Source of the DNA: Azospirillum brasilense
Lineage (GTDB): Bacteria > Pseudomonadota > Alphaproteobacteria > Azospirillales > Azospirillaceae
NCBI RefSeq assembly: GCF_007827795.1
Contig: NZ_VITI01000002.1
Location: 310,001 to 374,000, forward strand
DNA length: 64,000 nt
Direction: 5' to 3'
The notes under the pieces are model-generated. The model was not told where the DNA came from and made no database searches. It saw nothing but the letters and a program-made list of their open reading frames with translations. Positions 27,257 through 36,150 of the stretch are shown here, one piece after another. Position 1 is the stretch's first letter. Every line of letters begins with the position of its first letter. The position numbers and the translations under genes are program-made.

Positions 27257-30079
27257 TTATTCGATCGTGTCACCGGGCGTATCGCCAGGAGCGGCATCAT
27301 TCGCAGTCGTATCGTCCACAGGGGCGTCATCCACGGAGGCCGTCCCGCCGCCGTTCGGATCGCCACCGTTGCCGTTGGTCCCATTCCCGTTGGTGTCCTC
27401 ATCCTCCGCGATGGAGGCGACGGACACCACGCGCTCGTCCGCACCGACACGGAACAGCGTGACGCCCAGCGTCTTGCGGCCGGCGATGCGGACGTCGTGG
27501 ATCGGCATGCGGATGACCTGACCGCCGTTGGTGACCATCATCACCTGGTGCGAGTCCTCCACCGGGAAGGCCGCGACGATGGAGCCGTTGCGGTCGCCCA
27601 TCTCCATGTTCCAGATGCCCTGGCCGCCGCGGCCGGTCACCCGGTACTCGTAGGAGGAGGTCCGCTTGCCGTAGCCACGCTCGGTCACGGTCAGCACATA
27701 CTGCTCCAGGCCCTTCAGTTCCTCGTAGCGCTCGGGGCTGATCGTCACAGCCTCGGTCGGCACCTCGTCGGCCTCCGGGGCCGCCTCGCCTTCCATCTCG
27801 ACGCCTTCCTCGCGCTTCATCTTCAGGAAGGCGGCGCGCTCTTCGGGCGAGGAATCGACATGGTGGAGCGTGGTCATCGAGATGACCTCGTCGCCGTCGG
27901 CCAGACGGATGCCGCGCACGCCGGTCGAGGTGCGGCCGGCGAAGACGCGCACGTCACCGACCTCGAAGCGGATGCACTTGCCGCCGCCGGTCGCCAGCAG
28001 CACGTCGTCCGCCTCGGAGCAGGTGCGAACGGCGATCAGACGCTCGCCCTCCTCCTCCAGCTTCATGGCGATCAGGCCGTTGGAGCGGATGTTGGCGAAA
28101 TCCGACAGACGGTTGCGCCGCACGTTGCCCTTCGAGGTGGCGAAGACGACGTGCAGATCCGCCCACACGGCCTCGTCCTCGGGCAGCGGCAGGACGGTGG
28201 TGATGGTCTCGCCGTCGATCAGGGGCAGCAGATTCACAAAGGCCTTGCCGCGCGCCTGCGGGTTGCCCAGCGGCAGTCGGTAGACCTTCAGCTTGTAGAC
28301 CATGCCGCGCGACGAGAAGAGCAGAAGCGGCGTGTGGGTGTTGGCGACGAACAGGTCGCTGACCGCGTCCTCCGCCTTCATCGACATGCCCGACCGCCCC
28401 TTGCCGCCGCGCTTCTGGGCGCGGTAGGTGGACAGCGGCACGCGCTTCACATAGCCGGACTGGCTGACGGTGACGACCATGTCCTCGCGCTGGATGAGGT
28501 CCTCGATGTCGGCCTCGAACTCCAGCTCCTGGATCTCGGTGCGGCGCGGGGTGCCGAACCGCTCCTTCATCTCCACCAACTCGTCGCGGAGGATGCCCAG
28601 CAGCTTCGCGCGGTTCGCCAGAGTCTCCAGGTAATCGGCGATCTGGTCGGTCACGTCCGTCAGCTCGGCGCCGATCCGGTCGCGCTCCAGCCCGGTCAGG
28701 CGGTGCAGGCGCAGGTCCAGGATGGCGCGGGCCTGCTCTTCCGACAGCCGGTAGGTGCCGGCCTCCGACACGCCGCGGCCCGGCTCGTCGATGAGCGCGA
28801 TCAACGGGGCGACGTCCATCGCCGGCCACTCGCGCTCCATCATCTGCTCGCGCGCCCAGACGGGGTCCGGGGCGCTGCGGATCAGCGCGATCATGGCGTC
28901 CAGGTTGGCGACGGCGACGGCCAGACCGACCAAGGTGTGGGCGCGCTCGCGCGCCTTGCCCAGCAGGAACTCGGTGCGCCGGGTGATGACCTGCTCGCGG
29001 AACCGGACGAAGGCCGCGATGATGTCCTTCAGGTTCATCAACTCCGGCCGGCCGCCGTTCAGCGCCAGCATGTTGACGCCGAAGGAGGTCTGGAGCTGGG
29101 TATGGCGGAAGAGCTGGGCCAGCACCACGTCGGGTACGGCGTCGCGCTTCAGCTCGATCACCACGCGCACGCCGTCGCGGTCCGATTCGTCGCGCAGATC
29201 GGAAATGCCTTCGATCGTCTTGTCGTTGACGACCTCGCCGATGCGCTCCATCAGCTTGGACTTGTTGACCTGATAGGGGATCTCCGTCGCCACGATGGCG
29301 AGGCGGTCCTTGCGCACCTCCTCGATCTCGGTCTTGGCGCGGATGATGACGGAGCCGCGCCCGGTCATCAGGGCGGAACGGATGCCCGACCGGCCCAGGA
29401 TCATGCCGCCCGTCGGGAAGTCCGGGCCGGGCACGATCTCGATCAGCTCTTCGATGGTGACGTCGTTGTTGTCGATGTAGGCGCAGCAGGCTTCCACCAC
29501 CTCACTCAGATTGTGGGTGGGGATGTTGGTCGCCATGCCGACGGCGATGCCGCCAGCGCCGTTGACCAGCAGGTTCGGGAAGCGCGCCGGGACGACCGTG
29601 GGCTCCTTGCCCGAATCGTCGTAATTGGCCTGGAAATCGACGGTGTCCTTGTCGATGTCGTCGAGCAGCGCCTCCGCCGCCTTGGCCAGCCGCGCCTCGG
29701 TGTAACGCATGGCCGCCGCCGGGTCGCCGTCCATCGAACCGAAGTTGCCCTGCCCGTCGATCAGCGGCAGGCGCATGGAGAAGCCCTGCGCCATGCGGAC
29801 CATGGCGTCGTAGATCGCGCTGTCGCCGTGCGGGTGGTATTTACCCATCACGTCGCCGACGATGCGCGCCGACTTCTTGTAGGGCTTGGTCGAGTCGTAC
29901 CCGCCCTCCTTCATCGCGTAGAGGATGCGGCGGTGCACCGGCTTTAGCCCGTCGCGGACGTCGGGCAGGGCGCGGCTCACGATCACGCTCATCGCGTAAT
30001 CGAGATAGGACCGGCGCATCTCGTCTTCGATGGTGACCGGCGCGATGTCGGAGGCGGGAGGAAGGGGCGTCGTGCTCAA
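27257..30079 (-). CDS. gyrA: DNA gyrase subunit A
   Basis: Type IIA topoisomerase subunit of 940 residues that breaks and rejoins DNA while GyrB supplies ATP. The catalytic tyrosine is Y126 (AAMRYTEAR). The quinolone-resistance region reads [17 protein letters not shown] with S87 and D91, the residues equivalent to E. coli S83 and D87, so the sequence shows the sensitive form. The GyrA box needed for DNA wrapping is present (QKRGGKG). The C-terminal beta-pinwheel is followed by a tail rich in Asn, Gly, Asp and Thr. The neighbour downstream is coaD. Confidence 0.97.
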   Translation of the reverse strand: MSTTPLPPASDIAPVTIEDEMRRSYLDYAMSVIVSRALPDVRDGLKPVHRRILYAMKEGGYDSTKPYKKSARIVGDVMGKYHPHGDSAIYDAMVRMAQGFSMRLPLIDGQGNFGSMDGDPAAAMRYTEARLAKAAEALLDDIDKDTVDFQANYDDSGKEPTVVPARFPNLLVNGAGGIAVGMATNIPTHNLSEVVEACCAYIDNNDVTIEELIEIVPGPDFPTGGMILGRSGIRSALMTGRGSVIIRAKTEIEEVRKDRLAIVATEIPYQVNKSKLMERIGEVVNDKTIEGISDLRDESDRDGVRVVIELKRDAVPDVVLAQLFRHTQLQTSFGVNMLALNGGRPELMNLKDIIAAFVRFREQVITRRTEFLLGKARERAHTLVGLAVAVANLDAMIALIRSAPDPVWAREQMMEREWPAMDVAPLIALIDEPGRGVSEAGTYRLSEEQARAILDLRLHRLTGLERDRIGAELTDVTDQIADYLETLANRAKLLGILRDELVEMKERFGTPRRTEIQELEFEADIEDLIQREDMVVTVSQSGYVKRVPLSTYRAQKRGGKGRSGMSMKAEDAVSDLFVANTHTPLLLFSSRGMVYKLKVYRLPLGNPQARGKAFVNLLPLIDGETITTVLPLPEDEAVWADLHVVFATSKGNVRRNRLSDFANIRSNGLIAMKLEEEGERLIAVRTCSEADDVLLATGGGKCIRFEVGDVRVFAGRTSTGVRGIRLADGDEVISMTTLHHVDSSPEERAAFLKMKREEGVEMEGEAAPEADEVPTEAVTISPERYEELKGLEQYVLTVTERGYGKRTSSYEYRVTGRGGQGIWNMEMGDRNGSIVAAFPVEDSHQVMMVTNGGQVIRMPIHDVRIAGRKTLGVTLFRVGADERVVSVASIAEDEDTNGNGTNGNGGDPNGGGTASVDDAPVDDTTANDAAPGDTPGDTIE

Positions 30080-30117
30080 GGAGACAAACTCATTCTACGG
30101 GCTGCGGCGATGCTCGG

Positions 30118-30152
30118 TGTTCAACGCTCAAGGTTCAACACTTAGGGTTCAA
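30118..30152. repeat. Three imperfect 14-bp tandem repeats upstream of gyrA
   Basis: The unit begins GTTCAAC and recurs three times at a 14-bp period (TGTTCAACGCTCAA, GGTTCAACACTTAG, GGTTCAACGGTGCA). It lies 40-75 bp upstream of the gyrA start, in the gap shared with the convergently oriented end of the MATE gene. It may belong to the gyrA promoter region; no protein-binding role is shown. Confidence 0.5.
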
Positions 30153-30265
30153 CGGTGCACGTCCGCACGGCCCTTCGGGCCGCTGCATGTAATATAAGAA
30201 TTCCTATCAGCTTTCGCATGTGCACACAACGCTCCGGCAATCCCACGATTTCTGGCCTTTGCAGG

Positions 30266-31645
30266 TCAATGGCTTTCGGCCTTTGCAGGCCGAGGGCGGC
30301 TCAACAGCGCGAAGCGCAGCGAAAGGATGGTCACGGATACCACACTGGCGATCAAAATTCCCTCAAAAAGACCGCGTGCGCCGCGGTCCAACCCGAAGGC
30401 GAGCAAGGCCGACACCGGAATCATCACCACCGCGTAGGAGATGAAGTGCAGCGCGGTGGGAACCCAGGCGTCGCCGCGCCCGCGCAGCGCGTTCGCCATG
30501 ACCACCTGTCCGCCGTCCGCCACCAGAACCCAGGCGGTGAAGGCGATCAGCGGCGCCACCGCGGCGATCAGTTCGGGATCGGCGCTGTAGATCGCGGCCA
30601 GCGGCCCCGGCACCCAGCGGTAGAGCACCCCGACTCCGGCCAGGATCAGGCTGGTGACGCCCAGCCCCGTCCAGCCGGCCAGCGCCATGTCCAGCGGGTC
30701 GCGCCGGCCATAGGCCACCCCCACCCGCACCGCCGTGGCCGAGGCCAGCCCGACCGCCGCCATGAAGGGCAGCGCCGTCAGGTTCAGCCCGACCGTGTAG
30801 GCGCCGAGCGCCAGCGGCGAGATCATCCCGGCGAACAGGCCCAGCGTGGCGAAGGCGCCGCTTTCCACGCCCAGGCTGACGCCGGCGGCGTAGCCGAGAT
30901 GGCGTTGCTTGCGGCTGCCGCTCCACCAGTCGCGAACCGGGTCGCGCACCGCCCAGCGGGCGTGGTCGCTCATGTGCCAAGCGTAGAGGACGAGGCCGAG
31001 CCCCATCCCCCAGCGCACCGCCGTTGTCGCCCAGGCCGAGCCGACCGCCCCCAGGGCCGGGAAGCCGCCGTGCCCCCAGACCAGCATCCAGGCCAGCAGC
31101 GCGTTCAGAAGATTGCCGAGGATCATCGCGACCATGCCCGGCACGGGCCTCTTCAGCCCCTCCAGGAAGAAGCCGGTGGCGACGTACAGCATCATGCCCG
31201 GCATGCCGTAGCCGAGCACCGCCATGACCTGCCCGCCGCCCGCGGCCAGATCCGCGGACTGGCCGGTCAGGCGGAAGAAGGGCTCGCCGGCCAGCGAGGC
31301 CAGGGCGAACAGGATGCCGAGCAGCAGCGCGTAGGGGATTGCCCGGCGCCAGATCCGTCCGCACTCGGCGTCCTGCCCCGCCCCCAGGGCGTGGGCAGTC
31401 ACCGCCACCACGCCCATCATCAGCCCCACGCCGGTGGTGACCAGCAGGTTGGCCGGCAGATGGGCCAGCCCGTAATAGGCCAGTTCCTGCGCGCTGTAGC
31501 GGCCGACGATGGCCGTATCCACCGCCATCATGACGACCAGTCCGGCGCGCGAGATGATGACCGGAGCGGCCAGCCGCAGCAGTTCGCCCGCATGGGTGCG
31601 CAGACGGTCGGCCAGGAGAGGGGTGGGAATCGCGTGGTCGGGCAT
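30266..31645 (-). CDS. MATE-family multidrug exporter
   Basis: Inner-membrane protein of 459 residues with about 12 hydrophobic segments in two related halves, typical of the NorM/DinF branch of MATE cation- or proton-driven drug exporters. Family-like segments include RLAAPVIISRAGLVVMMAVDTAIVGRYSAQELAYYGLA near the start and AALGEGI-like helix turns in each half (ESGAFATLGLFAGMISPLALGAYTVGLNL). The frame extends further upstream, but the ATG at 31645 places the first helix correctly; an ATG at 31714 is an alternative. It is transcribed towards gyrA with 186 bp between them. Substrate unknown. Confidence 0.85.
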   Translation of the reverse strand: MPDHAIPTPLLADRLRTHAGELLRLAAPVIISRAGLVVMMAVDTAIVGRYSAQELAYYGLAHLPANLLVTTGVGLMMGVVAVTAHALGAGQDAECGRIWRRAIPYALLLGILFALASLAGEPFFRLTGQSADLAAGGGQVMAVLGYGMPGMMLYVATGFFLEGLKRPVPGMVAMILGNLLNALLAWMLVWGHGGFPALGAVGSAWATTAVRWGMGLGLVLYAWHMSDHARWAVRDPVRDWWSGSRKQRHLGYAAGVSLGVESGAFATLGLFAGMISPLALGAYTVGLNLTALPFMAAVGLASATAVRVGVAYGRRDPLDMALAGWTGLGVTSLILAGVGVLYRWVPGPLAAIYSADPELIAAVAPLIAFTAWVLVADGGQVVMANALRGRGDAWVPTALHFISYAVVMIPVSALLAFGLDRGARGLFEGILIASVVSVTILSLRFALLSRPRPAKAESH

Positions 31646-31851
31646 GATCGGGGTGTCGGTCGCTCGTGTACGGTTGTGTCTGCGGTTGTCGGCGCCGGAG
31701 GCGGAACCGGCCATCTTGACCTTGCGGCGTACCACGTCAAGTGGCGGCTTATTGTCCTTCCGCCCTGTTGCAAATCCGCCGAATGGGCCGGAACCAACGC
31801 CCGCGGCGGCGCGTTGACGAAGCAACAGCATCCATTGAGGAGTTCGGGATC

Positions 31852-32004
31852 ATGAGCCGCGCCATGCCGTTCCCCGTCCGCCAGATCGCCCTTGCCAGCT
31901 TCGTTCTGACCTTTGCCGCCCTGCTTGCCGGCTGCAACACGATCGAAGGGGCCGGGCAGGATGTCCAGGCCGGCGGACGTGCCGTCGAACGCGCCGCCGA
32001 GTGA
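31852..32004 (+). CDS. Entericidin-like small lipoprotein
   Basis: Peptide of 50 residues: a signal sequence (about 1-27) with a lipobox LLAGC and lipidated C28, followed by NTIEGAGQDVQAGGRAVERAAE, the pattern of entericidin A/B family lipoproteins. In enterobacteria these form a toxin/antidote pair linked to osmotic stress, but most single alphaproteobacterial members are of unknown role. It has a TTGAGGAG ribosome site and is divergent from the MATE gene. Confidence 0.85.
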   Translation: MSRAMPFPVRQIALASFVLTFAALLAGCNTIEGAGQDVQAGGRAVERAAE

Positions 32005-32045
32005 CGCGCCCCACCACGCTTTTCAACCACGGAAGAGACGCCCGC

Positions 32046-32246
32046 ATGAGCGACCCCATGACCCCGGAGCGCCCCACCCCAGGACGCCCTACTGAGGTGC
32101 CGCCAAGCAACCCGAACCCCCCGCAGCCGGACCGCCCGACCACACCGGACCCATACCCGGTGCCCGAAAATCCCGACACCCCCCCGGAGATGCCGCCGCC
32201 GGCGGATCAACCGGTTCCCGGCATGCCGTCGCCCACCCAGGCGTAA
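32046..32246 (+). CDS. Proline-rich short protein
   Basis: Peptide of 66 residues with about one third proline, mixed with Thr, Pro-Asp and Pro-Glu pairs (PERPTPGRPTEVPPSNPNPP, MPPPADQPVPGMPSPTQA). It must be disordered. No signal peptide. It lies 41 bp after the entericidin-like gene on the same strand with a GGAAGAGA ribosome site, and ends at a strong terminator, so the two are likely one transcript. No homologous family is recognised. Confidence 0.55.
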   Translation: MSDPMTPERPTPGRPTEVPPSNPNPPQPDRPTTPDPYPVPENPDTPPEMPPPADQPVPGMPSPTQA

Positions 32247-32287
32247 GACGCCGGACACGGCTGTTCTTCGCAACACGCTGTTTCAGG

Positions 32288-32319
32288 AAAGGCCGGTGCC
32301 GCAAGGCGCCGGCCTTTTT
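32288..32319 (+). terminator. Intrinsic terminator after the proline-rich gene
   Basis: AAAGGCCGGTGCC pairs with GGCGCCGGCCTTT across GCAA, followed by TTCC after a run of five T. Located 42 bp past the stop. Confidence 0.9.
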
Positions 32320-32502
32320 CCTTGTTCGGGCTTCGATATCCGGAAGTCGAAGATTCGAATCTGAAAACAACACCGAAACACATGAGCAACAAAGCCCAAG
32401 GGACCGTGGCAAAAATTGGCACCACGACGTTCATAATTTTTTTACTTTTCTCTTCGCCTATCTTGATGTTAACAGTTTGTTAATCATTGAGGAGAGGCAC
32501 CC

Positions 32503-33129
32503 ATGGCCAGGTTTTCGGGCACCAACGCCGCCGAACGCTACCTCGGCACCGACTCCGCCGACACGGTCTATGGCAATGGAGGAAACGATTCGCTCGCCGG
32601 GGGGCTCGGCAACGATTTTCTGGATGGTGGGCTTGGGAATGACTGGCTGGGCGACCCCTACGCCGGCGATCCGGGCAACGACCGCATGTACGGGCGCCAA
32701 GGCGACGACCAGCTGTTCGGTGGCGCCGGCGGCGACTGGCTGGATGGCGGGTCCGGCAACGACACGGTGAAGGGCGGGCGCGGCGACGACACGCTGGTCG
32801 GCGGAACCGGTGACGATTGGCTGATCGACACGCTGCGCGACGACGGGTCCGACATCTTCCTGCCCGGCGTCGGCAACGACCATATGGTCAGCTATCGCGA
32901 CAGCGCCACGGACATCTTCCGCTTCGACGTGGCGCCGGGCGGCTTCGGCACCGACGACATCAGCTATTTCGAAGCCGGTATCGACCGCGTCGAGTTCCGC
33001 GGCTTCTCCGCCGCCGACCTGACCGTTTCCACCACCGCCACCAACACGGCCTTCGGCTTCCGGGACGGGTCGTCGCTGACGGTGGATGCGGTGGGGTTGG
33101 TGTCCGGCCGCGACTACGTCTTCACCTGA
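32503..33129 (+). CDS. RTX-type calcium-binding repeat protein
   Basis: Protein of 208 residues. Residues 18-110 are nonapeptide RTX repeats (GNGGNDSLAGG, LDGGLGNDWLG, GRQGDDQLFGG, GGRGDDTLVGGTGDDWL), which bind Ca2+ in a parallel beta roll. The C-terminal 90 residues form a trailing domain of the type that carries a C-terminal type I secretion signal (ISYFEAGIDRVEFRGFSAADL, ending in YVFT). No catalytic domain is present and no type I export genes are nearby. A GGAGAGG ribosome site precedes the ATG, and the 100 bases upstream are notably AT-rich (TTTTTTTAC, GTTAACAGTTTGTTAATC), suggesting a strong promoter. Confidence 0.88.
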   Translation: MARFSGTNAAERYLGTDSADTVYGNGGNDSLAGGLGNDFLDGGLGNDWLGDPYAGDPGNDRMYGRQGDDQLFGGAGGDWLDGGSGNDTVKGGRGDDTLVGGTGDDWLIDTLRDDGSDIFLPGVGNDHMVSYRDSATDIFRFDVAPGGFGTDDISYFEAGIDRVEFRGFSAADLTVSTTATNTAFGFRDGSSLTVDAVGLVSGRDYVFT

Positions 33130-33287
33130 CCGCTGTTCTCCTCACCTGAAGGAAGTACCGCGGGCACGAGGGCTTGATGGCGCAAGGGGCGTGTCCACGG
33201 CTGGCCGCGCCCTTTTCCGCTCTTGCCCGCGGCCCCTCCGCTCCGCTGCCGCGTTGTAGCCTTGCCCACGCGACGGAGGAGCCCCGC

Positions 33288-33752
33288 ATGAACCCCCGCA
33301 TGAACCATCGACGCTTCACCCCCCGCCCCGCCACCCGGCTGCTGGCCGTCTGCGCCCTGGCCGCGCTCGGCGCCTGCGCGGAGACCGGTGCCACGCAGCG
33401 CCCCATGACACAGATGTCGCCTTTGGAGTTGGTCGGACTGACGGTGCAGTCCATTCCCGAGAACCGCATCATGGGAGCCGTGGAGGATGTCGTCCTCACC
33501 CCGGCCCGCGAGCCGGTCCAACTCGTGGTGGCGAGCGGCGCCCCGGTCCATCCGGTGAAGCGCCATGTGACGCTGGACTCCGGCCAGTTGCGCTATTCGG
33601 AAGAGCGGCAGGCGCTGGTCCTCACCGGCATGACGGCGGACGAGTTCGACGCCCTGTTCGCCACGCCGGCCGCAATGGCTCCGGCCCTGGCTCCCCTGCC
33701 CGGCAATCCGGCCGACGCCACCAACTGGAACCGCGCCACCGCCCCGCGCTGA
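33288..33752 (+). CDS. Putative lipoprotein of unknown function
   Basis: Protein of 154 residues starting at the ATG at 33288, which has a CGGAGGAG ribosome site; in-frame codons upstream (TTG 33174, ATG 33177) lack one. A signal peptide ends in a lipobox LAALGAC with C30. The mature part contains a PRC-barrel-like pattern (VQSIPENRIMGAVEDVVLTPAREPVQLVVAS), common in small periplasmic alphaproteobacterial proteins, and ends with a Pro/Ala-rich stretch. Role unknown. Confidence 0.65.
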   Translation: MNPRMNHRRFTPRPATRLLAVCALAALGACAETGATQRPMTQMSPLELVGLTVQSIPENRIMGAVEDVVLTPAREPVQLVVASGAPVHPVKRHVTLDSGQLRYSEERQALVLTGMTADEFDALFATPAAMAPALAPLPGNPADATNWNRATAPR

Positions 33753-33834
33753 TCCCGCCTTCGGCCAGACCATGCGAAGAGCTCACCATGACGGAGCCGC
33801 AAGGTCTGGCCGGCGCGCATCCTTTGGTCTTTAA

Positions 33835-33853
33835 AATGTTATGATATAACGTT
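33835..33853. promoter_or_regulatory. Zur-box-like palindrome
   Basis: AATGTTATGATATAACGTT: perfect GTTAT/ATAAC arms around GAT, with AA/TT pairing outside. This resembles the zinc-uptake-regulator box of alphaproteobacteria (GTTATANTATAAC). It lies 43 bp before the first gene of a two-gene operon. Confidence 0.55.
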
Positions 33854-33895
33854 ACATATTCCCGGTGCTGTTTAACGACACGCTGCAACGGGGGC

Positions 33896-34150
33896 ATGGT
33901 GATCGAGGATATGGATGCGCCGGACGGTCCGGCGGGCTTCGCGGCGGCGCTGGACCTGGTGCGCTCGCTGTGGGCCGACGGACGGCACGAGGGCGTGCCG
34001 GAACGGTTGGTCGCCTGGGCGATGATGGTCGAATCCGTGGACCGCCTCGCCGCACTGCATGGCCCAAGCGCGACGGCGGCTCTGCTCGACCGGTTGGGCC
34101 AAGCCGTTCTGGACACCCCTCCGGGCGCCAGTCCGGGATCGCTTCAATGA
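33896..34150 (+). CDS. Short protein of unknown function
   Basis: Protein of 84 residues, predicted mostly helical (GFAAALDLVRSLWADGRHEGVPERLVAWAMMVESVDRLAALHG). No signal peptide, metal motif or known domain is recognisable. The stop overlaps the next start (ATGA at 34147), so the two form a translationally coupled pair. A Zur-box-like palindrome upstream suggests zinc-dependent control. Confidence 0.6.
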   Translation: MVIEDMDAPDGPAGFAAALDLVRSLWADGRHEGVPERLVAWAMMVESVDRLAALHGPSATAALLDRLGQAVLDTPPGASPGSLQ

Positions 34151-34494
34151 GCGGGGTGACCAACAACCGCTTCTACGGCGCGCGCTCCTGGCGGGAGGCG
34201 AAGCCGGTGGTCCTTCACCCACGCTTTTTCGACGGGTTCCGGGATTTCCTCGACGGGCGTCCGTTCGATTACCGTGGGCTGGACGGCTGGCCGCTGCTCG
34301 ACCAGCACCGCTATGAGAATGGCCGGGAGTTGGCGGCGGAATGCCGCGCCGCCGGGATCGTAGTGCGCTGGGGCGACCGCAGGCGCGTCCCACGCGGGCT
34401 GAAGGAGCTGGTTGCCGGGCGCGCCCGGCGTCGTGAAGGGCCCCGAAGGCCCCTTAGAAGCGCAGGCCGGCCGCGGGATTGTCGATCTGGTTGA
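34147..34494 (+). CDS. Protein of unknown function, coupled to upstream gene
   Basis: Protein of 115 residues, basic, with no membrane segment. The first 85 residues look folded (NRFYGARSWREAKPVVLHPRFFDGFRDFL, WPLLDQHRYENGRELAAEC); the last 30 are Arg/Pro-rich and are encoded across a hairpin and 41 bp of the opposite gene's 3' end, so the C-terminus looks degraded or extended. It starts in an ATGA overlap with the preceding gene. No family recognised. Confidence 0.55.
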   Translation: MSGVTNNRFYGARSWREAKPVVLHPRFFDGFRDFLDGRPFDYRGLDGWPLLDQHRYENGRELAAECRAAGIVVRWGDRRRVPRGLKELVAGRARRREGPRRPLRSAGRPRDCRSG

Positions 34495-34759
34495 GTGGGC
34501 AGCGGCAGGTCGGACAGGACAACTGGGAGAGGAGCGTGTTGCGCTGCTCCTCCGTCAGCGAGACTCCGGTGGCCTGCACGGCCTCGTCGATCATCCGGCG
34601 ATGATAGGCGGTGGTGCCGCAGCCCTCGTCCAGCACACCCTTCATGTCGTCGTTCGGGATCACCCGGAACGCCGCGGCGGGACCGGATAGGGTCGCCGCC
34701 CCACTACCGACCGCGACGGCGGCAAAGGCTCGCAGGATGTGACGACGCTGGGGGGCCAT
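34454..34759 (-). CDS. Putative exported protein with Tat-like signal and CxxC motif
   Basis: Protein of 101 residues starting at 34759. The N-terminus RRHILRAFAAVAVGSGAATLSGPAAAF is a short twin-arginine-like signal. The mature part (VIPNDDMKGVLDEGCGTTAYHRRMIDEAVQATGVSLTEEQ) ends with QLSCPTCRCPLNQID, where CPTC could bind a metal or form a disulfide. The family is unknown to me. It is convergent with and overlaps the preceding plus-strand gene by 41 bp. A GGAGCAGCC site precedes the ATG. Confidence 0.6.
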   Translation of the reverse strand: MAPQRRHILRAFAAVAVGSGAATLSGPAAAFRVIPNDDMKGVLDEGCGTTAYHRRMIDEAVQATGVSLTEEQRNTLLSQLSCPTCRCPLNQIDNPAAGLRF

Positions 34760-35049
34760 GGCTGCTCCTGGATCACGACGGACGCTCGCCGTGAATCTCG
34801 GTTGGCAGGCACCCACCGTCAAGCCCGGACTGCGCCTTTCCGGCGAAGACATTTCCCAAACCGGAACTGGACGGGAGGGGAAAGTAACTCCTCCCTCACG
34901 GTCACCCGGATGCTTAAAAAGGTTATACATACCCAATGATTGTAAACTTTTTATAAGAGTTTGAATTTCAATGATGTATTGGGGTCCCCACCCACAGCGT
35001 GATCGGATTCGTAAAGTTTTATGCCATTCCGGCATGAAAATCTTTACAA

Positions 35050-35222
35050 TAGACGCTCGCGGCGAGTCGGATCTTTGATCCGACTCGCCGCGAGCGTAAG
35101 GGGAGCACGAGGGGACACCCTCGTTTTGCTGCAAGCAAAGCAAACCCGAGAGCCGCCAGGAGGGATGGACTCCTGCCTTCCTAAGGTTCATCCGGGACTA
35201 GGCGCAACCGCCTCATTTTTTC
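35050..35222 (+). ncRNA. Candidate structured RNA (hairpin array ending in a T-tract)
   Basis: A sigma-70-like TACAAT hexamer lies at 35045-35050. Downstream come a perfect hairpin (35054-35096), a smaller one CGAGGG-GACA-CCCTCG (35111-35126), TTTTGCT-GCA-AGCAAA, and finally AGGCG-CAAC-CGCCT followed by CATTTTTTCG (35200-35222), a plausible intrinsic terminator on the plus strand. No coding frame in this stretch is convincing. An alternative is a mobilisation or replication origin; a small RNA is only inferred. Confidence 0.35.
35054..35096. repeat. Perfect 20-bp inverted repeat with 3-nt loop
   Basis: CGCTCGCGGCGAGTCGGATC is followed by TTT and its exact reverse complement. No T-tract follows. 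The flanks change from AT-rich (left) to GC-rich (right). It marks the left side of the accessory region and could be a recombination, integration or transfer site. Confidence 0.85.
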
Positions 35223-35590
35223 GAAGGTAATCGGGGGCCCCGCCGGGTCGCTCTTGTTTGTCCTGACATACGCCTCCTGTTTGCAACCACCGCGTCAAGA
35301 ATGTCCGCCGCCAAGCGGCGATCAGCTTCATCGAGCAGTGACAATGCGTCCAGAAACCTCTTCTTCTGAAGATCGGCTTCTTGCGTGAGAGGCACCTCGA
35401 AAAAACTCGCGACGGGCACATCCAGTTCACGAGCAAACGTGATCAATGTGTCCACCGAAGGGCGGGAATGCCGGTTTTCTATGTTGGAAACAGCTTGTGT
35501 CGATAGACCCGCACGGGAGGCGAGTTCCTCTTGGGACACTCCCCGCGCCTGCCGAAACTCCCTCAATCTTTTAGCTATGATGTCGTGCAT
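35213..35590 (-). CDS. XRE-family (HTH_3) repressor
   Basis: Protein of 125 residues. Residues 6-58 are a lambda-Cro-type helix-turn-helix (LREFRQARGVSQEELASRAGLSTQAVSNIENRHSRPSVDTLITFARELDV), followed by a helical tail (KKRFLDALSLLDEADRRLAADILDAVVANRR). It is divergent from the HNH gene with 230 bp between, and the intervening DNA around 35640-35680 is AT-rich with two possible promoters. This is the position of a phage-type or toxin-system repressor. A longer form starting at the ATG at 35641 is possible but less well supported by a ribosome site. Confidence 0.85.
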   Translation of the reverse strand: MHDIIAKRLREFRQARGVSQEELASRAGLSTQAVSNIENRHSRPSVDTLITFARELDVPVASFFEVPLTQEADLQKKRFLDALSLLDEADRRLAADILDAVVANRRRMSGQTRATRRGPRLPSKK

Positions 35591-35820
35591 CCCCGCCCCC
35601 GTCGGCGACGGAGTATCAGCCGGAAGGGTCAGCTTGACCATAAACTGCTGGTGTATTATTTATCCACTAACAGAGTGGTTTGGCTGCTTGCCATTGTCAA
35701 CATTTCGCACCGTTCGATGAAGGGCGATGGGTTCCGCCACGCGGTATCTATCCTTGCGCATCAAGGAGAAAGCGAACCCTTCCGGATTTCGATAGCCGTC
35801 AAAGACAGAGGAGGCACTGA

Positions 35821-36150
35821 ATGCACGTTTCCTACGACGCCTATATTCAGAGCGGCGCTTGGCGATCGAATCCGGCCAGGGAACAGGAGCTTCAGCTTGC
35901 GGGACATCGCTGCCGGTTGTGTAACCGAAGCCATCCGAAGGTGAGGCTTGAACTCCATCACAGAAGTTATGCCCGCTTTACGCGCGAACTCGCGGAAGAC
36001 CTGACGACACTGTGCTCCGAATGCCATGAGTTCGTTACCGAATGCCTTCGTCGGCGCCGGTACGCTGAGTCAAGCCGTCCATCGGTCCCCGATGTGAGGA
36101 CGCCCAACCCGCGGCCGCTTCGGGACCCCTTCCTGTGGGGCGAGCCATGA
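35821..36150 (+). CDS. HNH endonuclease-like protein
   Basis: Small protein of 109 residues. The zinc-finger-like HNH core is clear: CRLC (C31, C34), then ELHHRSY (H46, H47) and CSECHEF (C65, C68, H69). The N-terminus YDAYIQSGAWRSNPAREQELQLAGHRC matches the lead-in of many phage and mobile-element HNH nucleases. A strong AGAGGAGG ribosome site precedes the ATG. The stop overlaps the next start (ATGA at 36147). Its substrate may be DNA; no specificity domain is present. A different frame upstream (35717) overlaps it and looks spurious. Confidence 0.85.
   Translation: MHVSYDAYIQSGAWRSNPAREQELQLAGHRCRLCNRSHPKVRLELHHRSYARFTRELAEDLTTLCSECHEFVTECLRRRRYAESSRPSVPDVRTPNPRPLRDPFLWGEP

Noticed and set aside
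35021-35230. 69-residue frame across the perfect hairpin
   Set aside because: It is read straight through the inverted repeat, has no ribosome site and its translation is arginine-rich with no folded pattern.
35717-35944. 75-residue frame (MKGDGFRHAVSILAHQ...) overlapping the HNH gene
   Set aside because: It overlaps the clearly supported HNH frame for more than half its length and has no good ribosome site.
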